A stretch of 64,000 bases of DNA from Aquilaria yunnanensis. Lineage: Eukaryota > Streptophyta > Magnoliopsida > Malvales > Thymelaeaceae. A program made the translations under genes and the position numbers. Every line of letters starts with the position of its first letter. The first letter of the stretch is position 1. Shown in pieces: positions 20,463 through 33,565 of this stretch. Below the pieces are notes generated by a model, which was not told the origin of the DNA, did no database searches, and saw nothing but the letters and a program-made list of their open reading frames with translations. The stretch spans positions 77,232,501 through 77,296,500 of the forward strand of contig CM077593.1 of NCBI GenBank assembly GCA_039654915.1, in the 5' to 3' direction.

Positions 20463-21878
20463 TGTTGGGTTTCGGGAGCCAAACAGCGCAGCGGAATTTA
20501 ACCGAAACCCTCCAGGATCCAAGTGAAACGGGGTAAACCGGGTGTTCGAAAATTTCATACCTAATTTTCGGTTGAGATCTCTCACTCAACTGTAGAGTCG
20601 AATCACAAAACGTGAACAGTTGACGTGTTCAGGCTCTCTATGGTATCCACACGAGCCTCTCGGGATCACCACGCTTCCACCACGTCCCGGGAGATGCGTT
20701 TCTCTTGCGCTCGCAGTGCTAGCTTGCGTCCTCCAAGGAATTGCAAGAGAAGAGTGCGGCTGTCCTTTTGGGAGGCTAGGGCAAGGAGACCTGCGAATTT
20801 CTCACTTAAAAGTTGTATTTATAGTGAGACTCAACTTCCAGGCCTAATGGGTTTCAAAGCCCTAATCCAATTAGGATTTAATTTCGGGCTTAATAATGGC
20901 TCAACTCCTTGGCCCATTATTAATATGAAATTAAAGTGAAACCATAACCCAAACAATTAGCCCATGCACTCTAATGATCCAAATAGCTCTATATGTGCGA
21001 CCCAATAGGCTCTTGCCATGTTGGCAATGATCATAAATCACATTTATGATCATAAGCAATGAGCGGTGTCTAGCAACACATCATTGCTACCCAAGTGACA
21101 AGATTGTCGGTGAATCGACTAAACCTTTATGATCATCACCGATATATGCCATTGTCCCTTTGTCCAAGATATCAAGACTAAGCACGAGACATGGAATGTG
21201 TCACTCTCGTATAGCCCAATCTTTGGTTTCTTGATTACCGAGTAGACCAACTTAAACTGACGACATTGATATCATATATCAACTCATCGGAGCATGGCCA
21301 TGCATTTTCTAAGTCTCACTCTATCAAGGGGCCCAAAGATATCACTCCCGTTACATAGGAGGGACAAATCCCATCTTGATCATACAAATCCCTCCGCATG
21401 ATATGTGACATACCCAATGACCTCCTTCAAGTTCACTCAGTTACGAGCAACAAAGGAAAGTATCAAAGTATGTGACTCACATGTAGGGAACCTTGATGAT
21501 CTTAGGTCGAAGGACTACATATACTATGATCACTATGAGAATCACTTATGACACTCATATAACGATCCATGAAGTGTTCTCATGGTGGGTCGGTCCAGTA
21601 CACAAGTTCTCCAACTTGTACCCATATGTAGACTACATATCTCATATTAGTCTCCACATATGCTAGTCATTATGTATTATTGCAACCCGCTCCACAATAA
21701 TACTAGACTAGGGACGTTTAAGAATATCATTATTCTAGGGTTACAATTATGTTTATTATGTTACGCAGAAACAAAACAACAAACAAAATTGCTGGATTAA
21801 TGCCTCAATAAAATATCATGACTCAATTTGCAAAAATACAATCATCTCATGATTGGCTTTTTGGGCACAACACTAACA
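20463..21878 (-). mobile_element. Solo LTR, unclassified family, 1416 bp (copy 1)
   Basis: It reads TGTTGGGTTTCG...CACTAACA on + and is the reverse of 43833-45248. Target duplicates CAGAG stand at 20458-20462 and 21879-21883. Removing it restores the gag-region order seen at 10965 (CCATGGAACAGAGATACCC). A TATA box (TATAAATA on -, near 20816-20823) fits an LTR. No primer site, polypurine tract or coding part is attached, so it is a solo LTR. Confidence 0.92.
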
Positions 21879-23058
21879 CAGAGATACCCATAGCCTAATT
21901 TTTTTTCATTGGGTCTTCCTGTGAGAATTCCAACTTGGTCAAATTATGAATCATGGGGATAAATTGTGTCAACCCAAATTGCTTTCGTACTTGTGCCGAA
22001 GCATAACTTGTACCTCCCCATATACCAAGAAGAGGTACCCATGGGCAATTTCCACAACGATAAAAAGTATGAGTGGATGTAGACTAGGGAAGTCTTCATT
22101 CTATTTGTGCCTTGGTGAGGTTCTTGAAATAGTTGATCCATCTCTCTTTACTATTATGTTGAATCCATTCACTTTTAAAAAAGGCTTCAATCGGGTTAAA
22201 ATCCTTCAAAAAGCGATTCCCAAAATTCTTTTTTTCACATAGGAAGTGGCTCTTGATCTATACGGTGAGCAGGTGAGAACATCCAATAAACTTGCCACTG
22301 TTTTGGAAACAAAAATTCAATGATCTAATGGTCTCAGTGAGAATCACCAGAATTGGAGTTACTTGAGACTTGCAAACTTGATTGAAGAGTGAAATGATGT
22401 CTCCCTTAATAAACCCAATGATCCTAGGAAAGATCACCAAACCATATACTGCGAGTACGAAAGCCTTGTGCTTTTGATCCTTTCTTGGGGTATGGATGAG
22501 TTGTTTCAATTCATTCCAACTAATATACTTGCGTTGTCCCTTTGTTAAGAATTTGGATTGAAGAATGGAGGCGGGCATATCCAATAGTTAAGCCAAAGCT
22601 CGATGAGCCTCGACTCTTCTATCGTGACGGTAAGTCTCGACTAGATATTTAGATGGCCAGCCTAATAGGTTGTTGTACTCCTCTATTGTAAGGACAAGAT
22701 CAAGCTTGTTGCAAGAAAAACACCGGTAATCTAGATCCCAATGTTGTATAAGTGCGTGAATGAGTGACGTATCTGTGGTGACTTTTAGCAAGCGAGCAGT
22801 ATGGCCATATGCTGATGCGAATGATTCTCGATCCTCGAAGCTTCAACTACCCCATATCCTTGATAATTCAGTTACATCATTTTGATCCAGGCGAACTGAA
22901 ACTTGGTCTTTGAGGTGTACATAACTGAGTGGTGTAAGGCAATCTCCATAAAGCTTTTGGGCCGTTTCAAAAAATTCCATTGCCTCCGGCTGGGTTCCTA
23001 CTGTCGTGGCATTCCAAGACTCATCATTGGCAGTGGGAAGGTATTCAAGAAAATCCAT
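21879..23058 (-). pseudogene. Tat gag N-terminal domain (DUF7745-like), broken
   Basis: It starts at the ATG at 23058 (MDFLEYLPTANDESWNATT) and runs left through VIEEY/LIQHWDLDYRCFSC, VYGLVIFPRIIGF, ETIRSLNFC and IGCSHLL, and the block IWGGTSY-type WVPLLGIWG in shifted frames. Same domain and defects as at 10983-12139, with extra frameshifts. The solo LTR at 21878 separates it from the rest of gag. Confidence 0.8.
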
Positions 23059-23663
23059 GGTAACGATGCTTTCACCAAATACTTAACCTAATGAATAACA
23101 TGGATATGAAAAAAAATGAACAAACAGCGAAAAGTAAGGTTCGGTTCGAGCACGTAAGTTAAAGATATCGTAATAAGCATACAAGTAATAAAATTTATGC
23201 CTAGGTGATGACAAAGGGTAGGAATTCTAGGATGGTTTTATGGCTAGGTGGGGTATTCTATATGCATAGGGTAGCTTGTCAAAAAGGCTTAGGGTGGTCC
23301 CTCAATCTCATCGCTAAATTATAGCGATAGCCCAATTCTTTACCCTCAATGGTTTATCTACGGAGAGGATGAATTTGGGTCATAGCTTTTCATGGGCCCG
23401 TGTAGAAACTACCATCTTAGAAGGCAAATACACTACTTTGCTGCTTGAAACCAGTGAAGGCTTGGAGACCACGGTCACACAAGGACAACAACACCAATTC
23501 CATTTTGAAAGAATGTGTTTAAGTTAAGGAAGCTCGAGTGTAGAGCCTCATGTCATGAATGCATATTACATGCTTACAACATGCAAGTACAGTACATGAG
23601 TCCACATAAAGATAAGCAAAGCAACAAAAAAAAAAACCAAACTTTATAAGCTCGACTCATGAA
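23059..23663 (-). other. Leader of region A, no gene
   Basis: Untranslated leader homologous to 12140-12747 and 43632-45450; no kept frame. Confidence 0.6.
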
Positions 23664-23684
23664 GTTCCCTAGTGGAGTCGCCAA
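23664..23684 (-). other. Primer binding site, Tat type
   Basis: On the - strand it reads TTGGCGACTCCACTAGGGAA, then C. It directly follows the LTR end at 23687 and matches the site at 12748 in place and type. Confidence 0.78.
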
Positions 23685-23686
23685 GC

Positions 23687-25541
23687 TGTAGCAACATTTT
23701 TTTTGGAGTCGTCGCAAATTGGTTTCACCTAGGTCGATTGGACACCTAAAAATGGTGTACGAGAGTTCGAGGGGTTCGGGAATACAGTTACGCTAAAATA
23801 ATTTTATTCTAGCGCCCAAAATTGGCACCTTACTTTGACTTTAATTTTTGTTTTGCTTGCTTTAAATATTTTCAATCAATATCCAGACCGTGGATTCTAA
23901 CCGAACCACCTGGATATGGATTTCTAAACTTTACTATTTGATTTTTATTTATTTTTTGAATATTTGATATTTCCAAACCGTAGATCCTATCGGACCACCC
24001 GAATATGGATGTTAAGCTTAATGTATTTTTATTGAAAATTTTAGATAATTGTTCATCCAAACCATGGATCCAATCGAATCAGCCAAACATGGATCTTGTA
24101 ATTTACTACCATCCTAAATTCATCCTAGAATTTTCATTAAGACCCACATAGAATTGAATTTCTTAAATGTGATCCTTTAGATGCATTATGTAAACATGAA
24201 TTTTAAACTTATGCGAACTATAAACAATTAAAATCAATAAATAAGTAAAACTTTGACCTAACCTAAACATGTAATTTTATATTAATTACCAAACTAATTC
24301 ATGGTCCAAAATAACAAAACGAGCAATCAGAAAAAGAAACCAAACAAGGAACAAAAACAATGCTGTCAGTGATTGATTTGTTAAGCAAAAAACAATTGGA
24401 TACTCAATTAAACAAAACAGAGAGAAGAAGGGCCAAACGAGTGTTGTACCAAAATGGAAGCCTTTCTAGGTCGGACTGGGTCGGGTACAGGTTTTGAAAG
24501 CGAGTTGTGATTGAATTCACTCTCGATTCTCCGGTCTTCGGCAAAGGCGGGGTCAGCGATGGCTTGGGCTATGCTCGGCGGTGATGAAGGAACCACAGGA
24601 GTAGGGAACGATGGATGGAGACGATGGAGGCGGGAGAACTGAAGAGGCGGGTCGCGACGAGGGCGGCAGAACTCTTCGCTTTTCTCGTCTGGCATGGCAC
24701 GGACACTGGTGGGGAACACCTGGGCTTGGGGCGTGGCTAACGGTGGCTGGAACGGTGGCAGGAGTGGCGGCTGGAGCATCGGCGTGTCGGTGGAGTGGTT
24801 GACGGAGACGAATCGTGACAAGGGCGAGCGTCGGCAGTGGCTGGGGGAAATTTTTAGGGTTTCTGGGAGGGAGAGTGGTGAGAGCAGGGACATAGGCCGC
24901 AATTTTTTCCTTTTTTTCACCTAGGAGCTTAGGGTTTCGATTTTTCCTCTCCCCTTCTGCCCAAATGTGACTGTTATTTATACTAGAGGAGGTTTAAAAC
25001 GTTATTAACAAGTTTTTGAGAGTTTAAACTCCATCGAAATCAAATTTCAAGAAGTTTGAGTGAATTAAGATATAATATGGTAAAATTACTATTTTAAGTC
25101 AAACAAAACTCTCAAGCTGCTGAGCTAGCCCCATATTTTGTGCGAATTTCAATTTGACCCAAGACTTCCAGCATTTCTCAGATTAGCCCAAAACTTTGCA
25201 AAAATAACCAGATTTTCTCAGAATTTCCTAAAATTGTCAGATTTAGCTTAAACTCTCTAAAATTGACAAATTTGCCCAAATTTCCAATTTTGCCTAGAAC
25301 TTTCTAAGAAACCTCGGCTTCCACTCAAACTTTTTCCTTTTGCATAAATTGACCCTGGAAAGCCTTTAGGACTTCAAATAAGTACCTAAACTAAATTAAT
25401 TCCTATTCCTACCCTAGATAAACGCTTTAAACTCCAAAAAAATCAACAACACTTAAAAAGACCAAAATGCTCCTAAACTAATTTTTTTCTATCCTAGAAC
25501 TTAAGCAAAAATCAATGCTCGGATAAAATTGGGAGTCAATA
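23687..25541 (-). mobile_element. LTR 2 of the minus-strand Tat array (shared middle LTR)
   Basis: 1855 bp. The - strand end reads ...GTTGCTACA, and the start is TATTGACTCCC, a mutated form of TGTTGA. A primer site lies to the left and a polypurine tract to the right, so it is shared by two units. Its leader, downstream of TATAAATA, holds the longest form of a Pro/Ser-rich frame (24408-24920) that is broken in the other two LTRs. Confidence 0.9.
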
Positions 25542-25545
25542 GCTG

Positions 25546-25554
25546 CCCCCATTT
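25546..25554 (-). other. Polypurine tract of region B
   Basis: AAATGGGGG on the - strand, one base changed from the AAAGGGGGG of region A, then CAGC and the LTR start. Confidence 0.7.
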
Positions 25555-25619
25555 GCATGTTTCATAGAATATGATGCATGCAAAGCCATTAGCCAATTTT
25601 GTCCAGCCTTCTATTTAGA

Positions 25620-27330
25620 CAGTGAGAACCCACTTACTGTCAAAAACTTGGGGAGAAGAACTCCTCCCATTTGAGGTTAAGGAACCTTCCTTGTTGCCTT
25701 AGCGATAGAAACCTTCCTATTATCGAAGAATTTAAGGAGGAAAACTCTTTCCTCCTTGTCTATCAGGCTTAGGAACTCTCCTAACCTTTTACAATAAGAA
25801 CTTTATTATCTTTCCAAACCTAAGAGAAAAACTTTTTCCTCGTTTCTTGAGGGATTAAGGAACCTTCCTCACCCTTAGCTCTATAGAAACCTTTCTATAG
25901 AAAAAAGAAACTTTTCTCTCATTTTTAACTTTGGTAGAGAACTCTTTCTTACCATGGTCTAAGAGATAGAAAGCCCTCTCTTTACCACCTCTTGTCGCCT
26001 TAGAGGTAGAGAACACTGTCTCTTTATAACCTCTAAATTTCTTTGAGGTAGAGCACGCTGACTTTTTACCACCTCCAAATTCCTTCGATGTAGAGCACCC
26101 TGACTCTTTACCACCTCTAATGACCTTTGAGGTAGAGAACCGTGTCTCTTTACCACATCTAAATTCCTTTGAGGTAGAGCACCCTGATTCTTTGCCACCT
26201 CGGTATTCCTTTTGAGGTAGAGAACTCAATCTCTTTAACACCTCTGATGATTTTTGAGGTAGAGCACTTTGACTCTTTACCACCTCTGATGACTTCTAAG
26301 GTAGAGAACTCTGTCTCTTTACTACCTCGAAATTCCTTTAAGGTAGAGCACCCTGACTCTTTACAACCTCTAATTTTATTTGAAGCCTTAGTTTTGCATT
26401 GTTGTGAGGTTAAGGAACTCTCCTTGTTATCTCAAGTATAAATTTCCAAGAAATCATCCGAACCTAGAATAATTCCCTCAAAAGTGTGAATTTTCAAAAT
26501 GGGTGAATTCAAAATTCGAAATTCTATGACATGAGTGAATTTTGAGAAAGCCAAAGATCCCACAAAATGAGTGAATCTTAATAGAACTGAAGATTCCACA
26601 AAATGAGTGAACCCTAAAAAGTTGAAGATTCCACAAAGTGAGTGTATTTTGAAAGCAAGAAGCTGGTCGAGCGATAAACTTTGAGAGTTGAAACTGCCTT
26701 CAAATACCTTAAAATGAGCTTTGAGAATGACCATCCAAACAAGATAAAATTGCTTTGAAAAATGATATGACAACTTATGGATGTCCACCTCTCAAATATG
26801 CCCCCTATCATGAAAATAAACCGTGATTTCTTTGATGGTGAAAACTTACCTAGATTTCGATCTTTGAAAACTTAGTTTAACCTTACAGTGGGTGTGATGA
26901 TGTAGAGAAACTTTTCTCATTTAAAACCTTAGTTTGACCAAAATTACGAGGAAGAGAATTACCTTATCTTTGGAACCTTGGCTTTTGCTTTTCTTTGAAT
27001 ATGACAAGGTAGAGAAACATTTTTCATTTAAAACCTCAGTTTAACTCAAGTTACGAGGAAGAGAGTTACCATCTCTTTGAAACCTTGGTTTAGCTTTCCT
27101 TTAAATGTGACAAGGTAGAGAAACCCTTCTCATTTAGAACCTCGGTTTGGCCTAAGTTACGAGGAAGAGAATTATCTTCTTTTTGGAACCTCAGTTTAGC
27201 TTTCCTTTAAATGTGATGAGGTAGAGAAACCCTTCTCATTTAGAACCTCGGTTTGGCCTAAGTTACGAGGAAGAGAATTATCTTCTCTTTAGAACCTCAG
27301 TTTAACACAAATGTCATTTGATCTCAATTT
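25620..27330 (-). repeat. Palindrome-rich 3' region of region B
   Basis: Counterpart of 14740-16350, with ~42-bp GAGGTAGAG units from about 25930 to 26370 and a second set of CGAGGAAGAGAATTA...GGAACCTCGGTTT units to 27330. One unit of the second set is duplicated relative to region A (27140-27300). Confidence 0.78.
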
Positions 27331-29390
27331 ATGTGAACTTACCTGGACCGTAAAACTTCTTTGACTCAGATGATATCGAGAAATTGTAGCCTCTAACTCT
27401 TGGCAGATGTGAAGCGATTGAAACACTCCCTCTTTTTCCTTTGTCCAAAATGTCTCCCCCTTGATGTGCTTGGACTGAATTACCCTTTAGCTATCTGCAC
27501 CAAGCTTTAATGAAACCTACTTGTGATATAACCATGATGTGATGATGCTCATGATGCATGCTTCTTAATCTTTGCATTTTTTGAATGACTTTGATGAAAG
27601 CCATGATGCATGAGTGAATTCTATGCTTCGTTCAACGTTACCTCGTGTGATTCTTTTCCTTAAGTTATTTTGAACTCCTCCTTACCTCATCATGGATTTT
27701 ATACAATCTGAAGGCTCAACTTTCAACATCTCTTTGTTCCCTTCCTTTTCTTGTGGCCATGCCGTTGCTTGCTCATCCCCATGTTATCATATGATTACTC
27801 TTCCTTGAACTCAGGTTCTAATCCATAAAACATGCCCCTTGTCTATTGAGCTTCTTTGCTAGCAGTACTCTTCTTGCGCTCCGTAGAGACTACTTTGCCC
27901 CCTTGAATATGGTGTCTATGTGGATGAAGGTATCATCTGCCTTTGATTTATAAAGATTATGCATTTCTAGACCTTCGTGATGGCATTCGATCGTGAATTT
28001 TTCTTACAAGAACCACATGTTCTTAAAGAAAGTCCTAAGTTATCTCCTCACTTTTAAGTCCACACACATTGATGAATAATGGTTTCCCCTTAAAGAAATA
28101 CTTTCATCAATTTGCAAAGCTTGAAAAAATAACTTATGGTCTTTGTATTTGATTAAATTGTTCTATTATTCTTCCTTTTTCCAACTCAAAGACGTAAAAT
28201 GTACAAGGCAAAAAGGTAGAAATAGGTTCCACAATGATAACCTTTTAAATGAATAAGAATGATATCGAGATGAAAATGATAGGTTGAGGAAAGTTAGGTT
28301 TGAGTGTTGCGAAAGAAAGGTCTTTTAATGCTACTTGTGAGCAGACCTGATTGCCTTGAAAACCTCAATTGCGACGACCTCAAACTTGCTACCTTTTCTA
28401 GAAAGTTAAACCTCATCTGTTGCCCCCAACTCTTGTAATCTGTATGTACGCTTGCTTTGAAGGTTGCTTTTATCTTCTAAACTGCCTTTGCAGGGTTTCA
28501 GTCTAGAATCCATGGCTCACTTTTCTTTTTCTTTTTCTTTTTTTCATTTTCTTTAACTTGAGTCTTTTCTTTTTTTTTCTTTTTTTTTTGTGAGCTATGA
28601 TTGTGACATGCTTGATAGCCTTCTTGAAGTGAGGTGACTCAAGTGGCCTTACTTGCTCATGCTTGCTCTCAGTCTTTTCTTTCTTTTGAATTTTCCCTTG
28701 TTGCCTTCTGGTGGAAGGGGTAAACTTCTTTCCTTTTTGGAATCTATGTCGTGAAGAACTGAGAACCTTTTCTTATGTTCAGCATTCAAGAGGTTTAGGA
28801 GGCCACCCAAGCCATTTAATGTGAGAGCTACCTTCTTTGGAAGCTAACCAAAGACTTTTTGCAAGGACGCTGATAACCACTGTGAACTTCCTTTTGAGAG
28901 TTGAGGTGCAACATTTAAGATCCTTCTTACCAGATTTTGTAGCACCTTCAAGATCACTACCATCGAATCTCCCTTAACTTTCATTTCCACCCACGAGTAG
29001 CATTCTTTACGAAATAAAGTGTGATGCCAATAATGGATGGTGTAATGGGAAAGAGTGAGAGACAGATGTAAAAACAGAATTTTGGTAAAAAGTGATAGAA
29101 TGCACACATTACAGCTTCTTATTGGACAAGAAAAGAATAACAGGTGTCCATTTAACAAAGACTACACCCTAGATTTTGGACTAAATCTAGGAGATTTTTA
29201 CTATTAAATTACTTTGGCAAACTCTCAAAGATACAAGTTTACTCAAAGGATTCCCTGTCATTGAAAAGTGTGTGCGAACTGCTAGGTTGGATCTAGCTTG
29301 GATCCCTTCTAAAGTCAATGTTATTCCAGCTCAATATCTTTACTTTCAATTACCCATCACATCGGGATCTAGCAATTTGGAATCGATCAA
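27331..29390 (-). other. Non-coding part of region B, pol missing
   Basis: Homologous to 16351-18400, with pyrimidine tracts at 28515-28590. No pol motif in any frame. Confidence 0.6.
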
Positions 29391-30478
29391 CTATTGAATG
29401 TTGAGTTTTAGTGCCACACAATTTTCAGTTGAATGTCCAATTGAGCATATATGGTAATCACATTTGGCATTTGGGTCATACCAACTTGGAAGAGGAGGCC
29501 GCTTGATCTTTGCTGCCGTTGGTGTAGGTGATAGCAGGTTTGACTCTATGAGCTTAAGGAGTAGCTCAGTGTATCTTGGGGAAATTGAATCAACTTGAGT
29601 AGCTTTTTTCCCATGAGTGGTATGTGGTACTGATGAAGGAGCCTTGAATATTACCGCCTCAATAGGACATCATTTCACCTATAATATGAGTGGTGTTGGA
29701 GCATAGGACTTGGAGATGATGTTTTGGACAGGTCCGCTTCTTTCATTGCAAAATTCCCCAATTGAAGAATCGACCAGCTTTCCTATTTTGCTTCCAAATT
29801 TGATCCTTTCCCCAGATAATACCATACCTGAAAAGCTACTCGGAGTGTTCCCAACTAGTTTTTCATAAAATGGCCCATTTAGTGTTTGGATAAACAGGGT
29901 GATCAGTTCTCTTTCTATCATAGGTGGTTGAACTTGTGCGGCCGAGTCTCTCCACATTTGTGTGTACTCCTTAAAGGTTTTTTGTTTCTTCTTCTCCATA
30001 TTTTGAAGGGTTTGACGATCAGGAGCCAAGTCCATGACATGTTTATAGTTATTGATAAAAGCTTGAGCGAGGTCGTTCCAGGTTTTGATGTTTCTTGGAC
30101 CTTGGACTAGATACCACTGTATCGTAGATTACATAAGACTCTCTTGAAAAAGATCCATCCATACCTTTTCATCCAGTGTAAGTGGTTGTATCTTTCTTAA
30201 GAACAGCGTGATATGGGTGATGAGGTAACTTGTCCCATCAAACTTCAAGAAATCCGGGACTTTAAAATCTGAAGGAATTACCACATCTGGCACCAAGCAA
30301 AGATCATCGAGGGAGAGAGATCCGAATATGTTGCCTCCTTAATAGCTCGAAGCCTCTTCTCTATATTCTCAAGCTTCTGAGCATCGTCTTCTTCTTTTAT
30401 CAGTGTCTTTCTTCCTTCATAGATGTGATTATGCCTTAAGTGAATACCGTCGGATGGTCCTGAATCTTGAAAAGGCAT
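29391..30478 (-). pseudogene. Tat/Ogre-type gag, capsid part, decayed copy
   Basis: Homologue of 18437-19525 with frameshifts. Readable parts are the N end MPFQDSGPSDGIHLRHN (30278-30478) and PDRQTLQNMEKKKQKTFKEY to LVGNTPSSFSGMVLSGERI (29679-30035). The zinc-knuckle end lies in another frame near 29400-29470. Confidence 0.8.
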
Positions 30479-31440
30479 TTCTTGAATTGGAGCTCATTGC
30501 GGGCTAAACCCTGGAGGGTAGATGGAATCCTGCAGGTCTTTGATAGGGGTTTGGATCGCTTTCCCCTTGATTAGCTCCATCAGCAGCCTCATCTGTTCAG
30601 CCATACTTTCGATCTTTGACTCAATGTTGGTGAGGCGCCCTTCCATTTGTTCTGCCATAAGTCTCGTTTGAAGCCGAATTGAATATCGATGTTGAGTGCC
30701 AATTTTTCTTTTTTTTTTGCCATTTTTAAAGTGAGATTCATTTCGTTAGATCTTACATGTATATGATTGCTTTAATGCATGCATGAACATTGTAAGTACT
30801 CGGTGAAAAAAAAGGTACCATGAAATTCGTGGATAACCAACTAAAGAGTTTGGTAAAAAGAATAGGAGTTTAGATGACTTCATTACGTGAAAAATGAATT
30901 TCCTAAAAGAAACGGCCCAATGTAGAATATTGCTTCTTGGCCTTGGTGATAAACTCCATCATCTTCTGGCTAGTTGGTGATGAGGTAGGCCAACTCAACT
31001 CTTCTAGTTCTTTGGCTTCTTCCCCCATTTGTTGAGCTTGATGTGTGACTCTCCTAACTTTAGCAATAAAAGCATCCACTTGATCTTGGGATACCTTGTA
31101 TTGATCCTCCCAGAATTTTGCCTTCATCTCCTTTTGATCAGTTCCTTCAACCAGCTAAGAGATAACTTGTCTTTGCTGCTCGATCTTTTGCTCTAAGCAT
31201 CAGGTTTTGTTGTTGAGTTGTTGTACATCAATATGCATCCTCTTGTTCTTTTCTTTCTCTTCTTCTAACTCCTTCTCGAGTTCCCTCTTAGCTAGCTTTC
31301 CAGGAGCATCGGTGGGAAGCATTATCCCTTCCCTTCAATTGGTTCTCTATTCATTATGTGGTAGGAGAAAGGATAGGCTCGGACTTGAGCACAACAAGCC
31401 TTATCCATGCAGGAAAGACACTCATCGCCAACTTTTTTGC
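30479..31440 (-). pseudogene. Tat gag middle part, decayed copy
   Basis: Contains the frame 30903-31127 with KFWEDQYKVSQDQVDAFIAK and the LSWPTSSPTSQKMMEFIT block, as at 19946-20170. Unlike region A, no solo LTR interrupts the stretch, and the site matching 20458-20462 is continuous here. Confidence 0.62.
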
Positions 31441-32428
31441 CATTGGGTCTTCATGTGAGAATTCCAACTTGTTCAAATTATGAGTCATGGGGATAGATTC
31501 TGTCAACCTGAATTGTTTTCATACTTGTGCCAGCGCATAACTTGTACCTCCCCATATACCAAGAAGAGGAACCCATGGGCAATTTCCACAACGATAAAGA
31601 GTACAAGCGGATGTAGACCTGGGAGTTCTCCATTCTATTTGTGGCTCGGTGAGGTTCTTGAAATAGTTGATCCATCTCTCTTTACTCTCATGTTGAATCC
31701 ATTCACTTTTCAAAAAGGCTTTAATTGGAATAAAATCCTTCAAAAAGTGATTCCCAAAATTCTTTTTTTCACATGGGAGGTCGCTCTCGATCCATACGGT
31801 GAGCAGGTGAGAACATCCAATAAACTAAACCATATACTGTGAGTGTGAAAGCCTTGTGCTTTTGATCCTTTCCTAAAAGGGTATGGATGAGTTGTTTCAA
31901 TTCATTCCAACTAATATACTTGCGTTGTCCCTCTGTTAAGAATTTGGATTGAAGAATGGAGGCGGGCATATCCAATAGTTGAGCCGAAGCTCGATGAGGC
32001 TGGACTCTTCTATCGTGATGGTAAGTCTAGACTGGATATTTAGATGGCCAGCCTAAGAGGTTGTTGTACTCCTCTATTGTAGGCACAAGATCAAGCTTGT
32101 TGAAAGAAAAACACCGGTAGTATGGATCCCAATGCTGTATAAGTGCGGTGACTTTGAGCAAGCGAGCAATATGGCAATATCCTGATGTGAATGATTCTCG
32201 ATCCTCGAAGCTCCAACTACCCCATATCCTTGATAATTCAGTTACATCATTTTGATCTAGGTGAACTGAAACTTGGTCTTTGAGGTGTACGTAACTGAGT
32301 GGTGTAAGGCAATCTCCATAAAGCTTTTACACCGTTTCAGAAAATTCCATTGCCTCTGGCTGGGTTTCCACTATCGTGGCATTCTAAGACTTGTCATTGG
32401 CAGTGGGAAAGTATTCAAGAAAATCCAT
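31441..32428 (-). pseudogene. Tat gag N-terminal domain (DUF7745-like), decayed copy
   Basis: Reads left from the ATG at 32428. It keeps the TVYGLV, IEWRTPRS and YRCGNCPWVPLLGIWGG blocks but carries an internal deletion near 31826 that removes the FIGCSHLL part seen in the other two copies, plus frameshifts. Confidence 0.78.
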
Positions 32429-32644
32429 GGTAATGATGCTTTCACCGAATACTTAACATAATGAATGACATGGATGTGAAAAAAAATGAACAAACAGCGA
32501 AAAGTAAGGTTAGGTCCGAGCATGTAAGTTAGAGATATTGTAATAAGCATACAAGTATTAAAATTTACACCTAGGTGATGACAAAGGGTAGGAATTTTAG
32601 GATGGTTTTACGGCTAGGTGGGGTATTCTATATGCATAGGGTAG

Positions 32645-33563
32645 TGATAGCCGAAGTGCTATCGCCCTCCAAACATAGGAGCTTCAGTCAAAGCACCGTG
32701 CTTGAGAAGCTGAGTGCCACCCGTACAAGGAGAGGCATCGACCTCGGAAGGAGGGGGCCTGGCACCCCTAGCGCTTGACCTCGGGAGTCCATCAACTCCC
32801 CTCAGAATGACACTACCGACCTCGGTAAGAAAGCGCGCACTGACCTCGGTAGCACTATTGAACTAGCCTTGCGCGGGGGGGGGGGGGGGGGGGGGGGGGT
32901 GAAGACAAGCCGCCTTCGGCAGGAGAGAACGCCCCCGAAGGAGAATCTTCAGTGTTAAGAAAATCCCCGAGCTATTGAGGAAACCTCGGAAGAAAGACCC
33001 TTGGTCCGAAGGGTGACCTTAGCCAGAGGAGCCTTAGAGTACGGCAGAAGCATTTAATGAGCCTCTGACATGTCGTTTACAGGGGCTACACGCCGCCCTC
33101 ATACACGCTATGACATGCTATGACTGCATACGTCTTGTCATCTAAGGCTATTCCGGCCCTAGACCGCGGCCCGAGGAGCCTGCAGACGGCTGGAGGTCCC
33201 CTCGCCCAAGAAGTACAGATTAAATCCGACCAAACATGTGTCACAATCTGAACGGATGGTCCTCCCTTTTATATACTAAGGAAATGGTTCCAGGAGGGGG
33301 CTCTCGGACTCTCTCTTCCCCTACAAAAAATACAACACAGGCAAGAATCTCCCTTGATTTTACACTTCATTCCCACTTCCAAAATACTTACTTGGGCGTC
33401 GGAGGCTCCCCCCGGAAAAACACTCCGGGGACCTCCTAACCCTCATTTTTCTAAGCATTTCAGGCGGTCTTCCTCATGGTTCACCTTCTCCAAGTGTTCT
33501 TTGCTCACCAGGAGTCCTTGCTGCCCTCACTATGTCACGCAGTGAAGATGCTGTTGGGCATCA
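32645..33563 (+). mobile_element. 5' LTR of the Retand-like element
   Basis: 919 bp, against 879 bp for the 3' LTR. The extra length is a ~40 bp insert holding 25 consecutive G (32875-32899). A TATA box (TTTTATATACTA, 33267-33278) marks the promoter. Confidence 0.92.
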
Positions 33564-33565
33564 TT

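Larger units (their letters stand above)
14646..23686 (-). mobile_element. Non-autonomous Tat element, internal region A
   Basis: Reading leftwards: primer site, leader, gag (interrupted by a solo LTR), a non-coding 3' region with GAGG...CCTC palindromic repeats, and polypurine tract AAAGGGGGG. No protease, RT, RNase H or integrase is visible, so it must depend on enzymes of a related autonomous element. Together with the LTRs at both ends it forms one unit of a two-unit array. Confidence 0.85.

Noticed and set aside
24408..24920. 170-aa Pro/Ser-rich frame on the - strand of LTR 2
   Set aside because: Broken in the other two LTR copies (13492-14003 and 46250-46700), so selection for a protein is not supported.
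25855..26283. 142-aa Ser/Lys-rich frame
   Set aside because: Produced by the 42-bp GAGGTAGAG repeat; the matching stretch in region A is not open.
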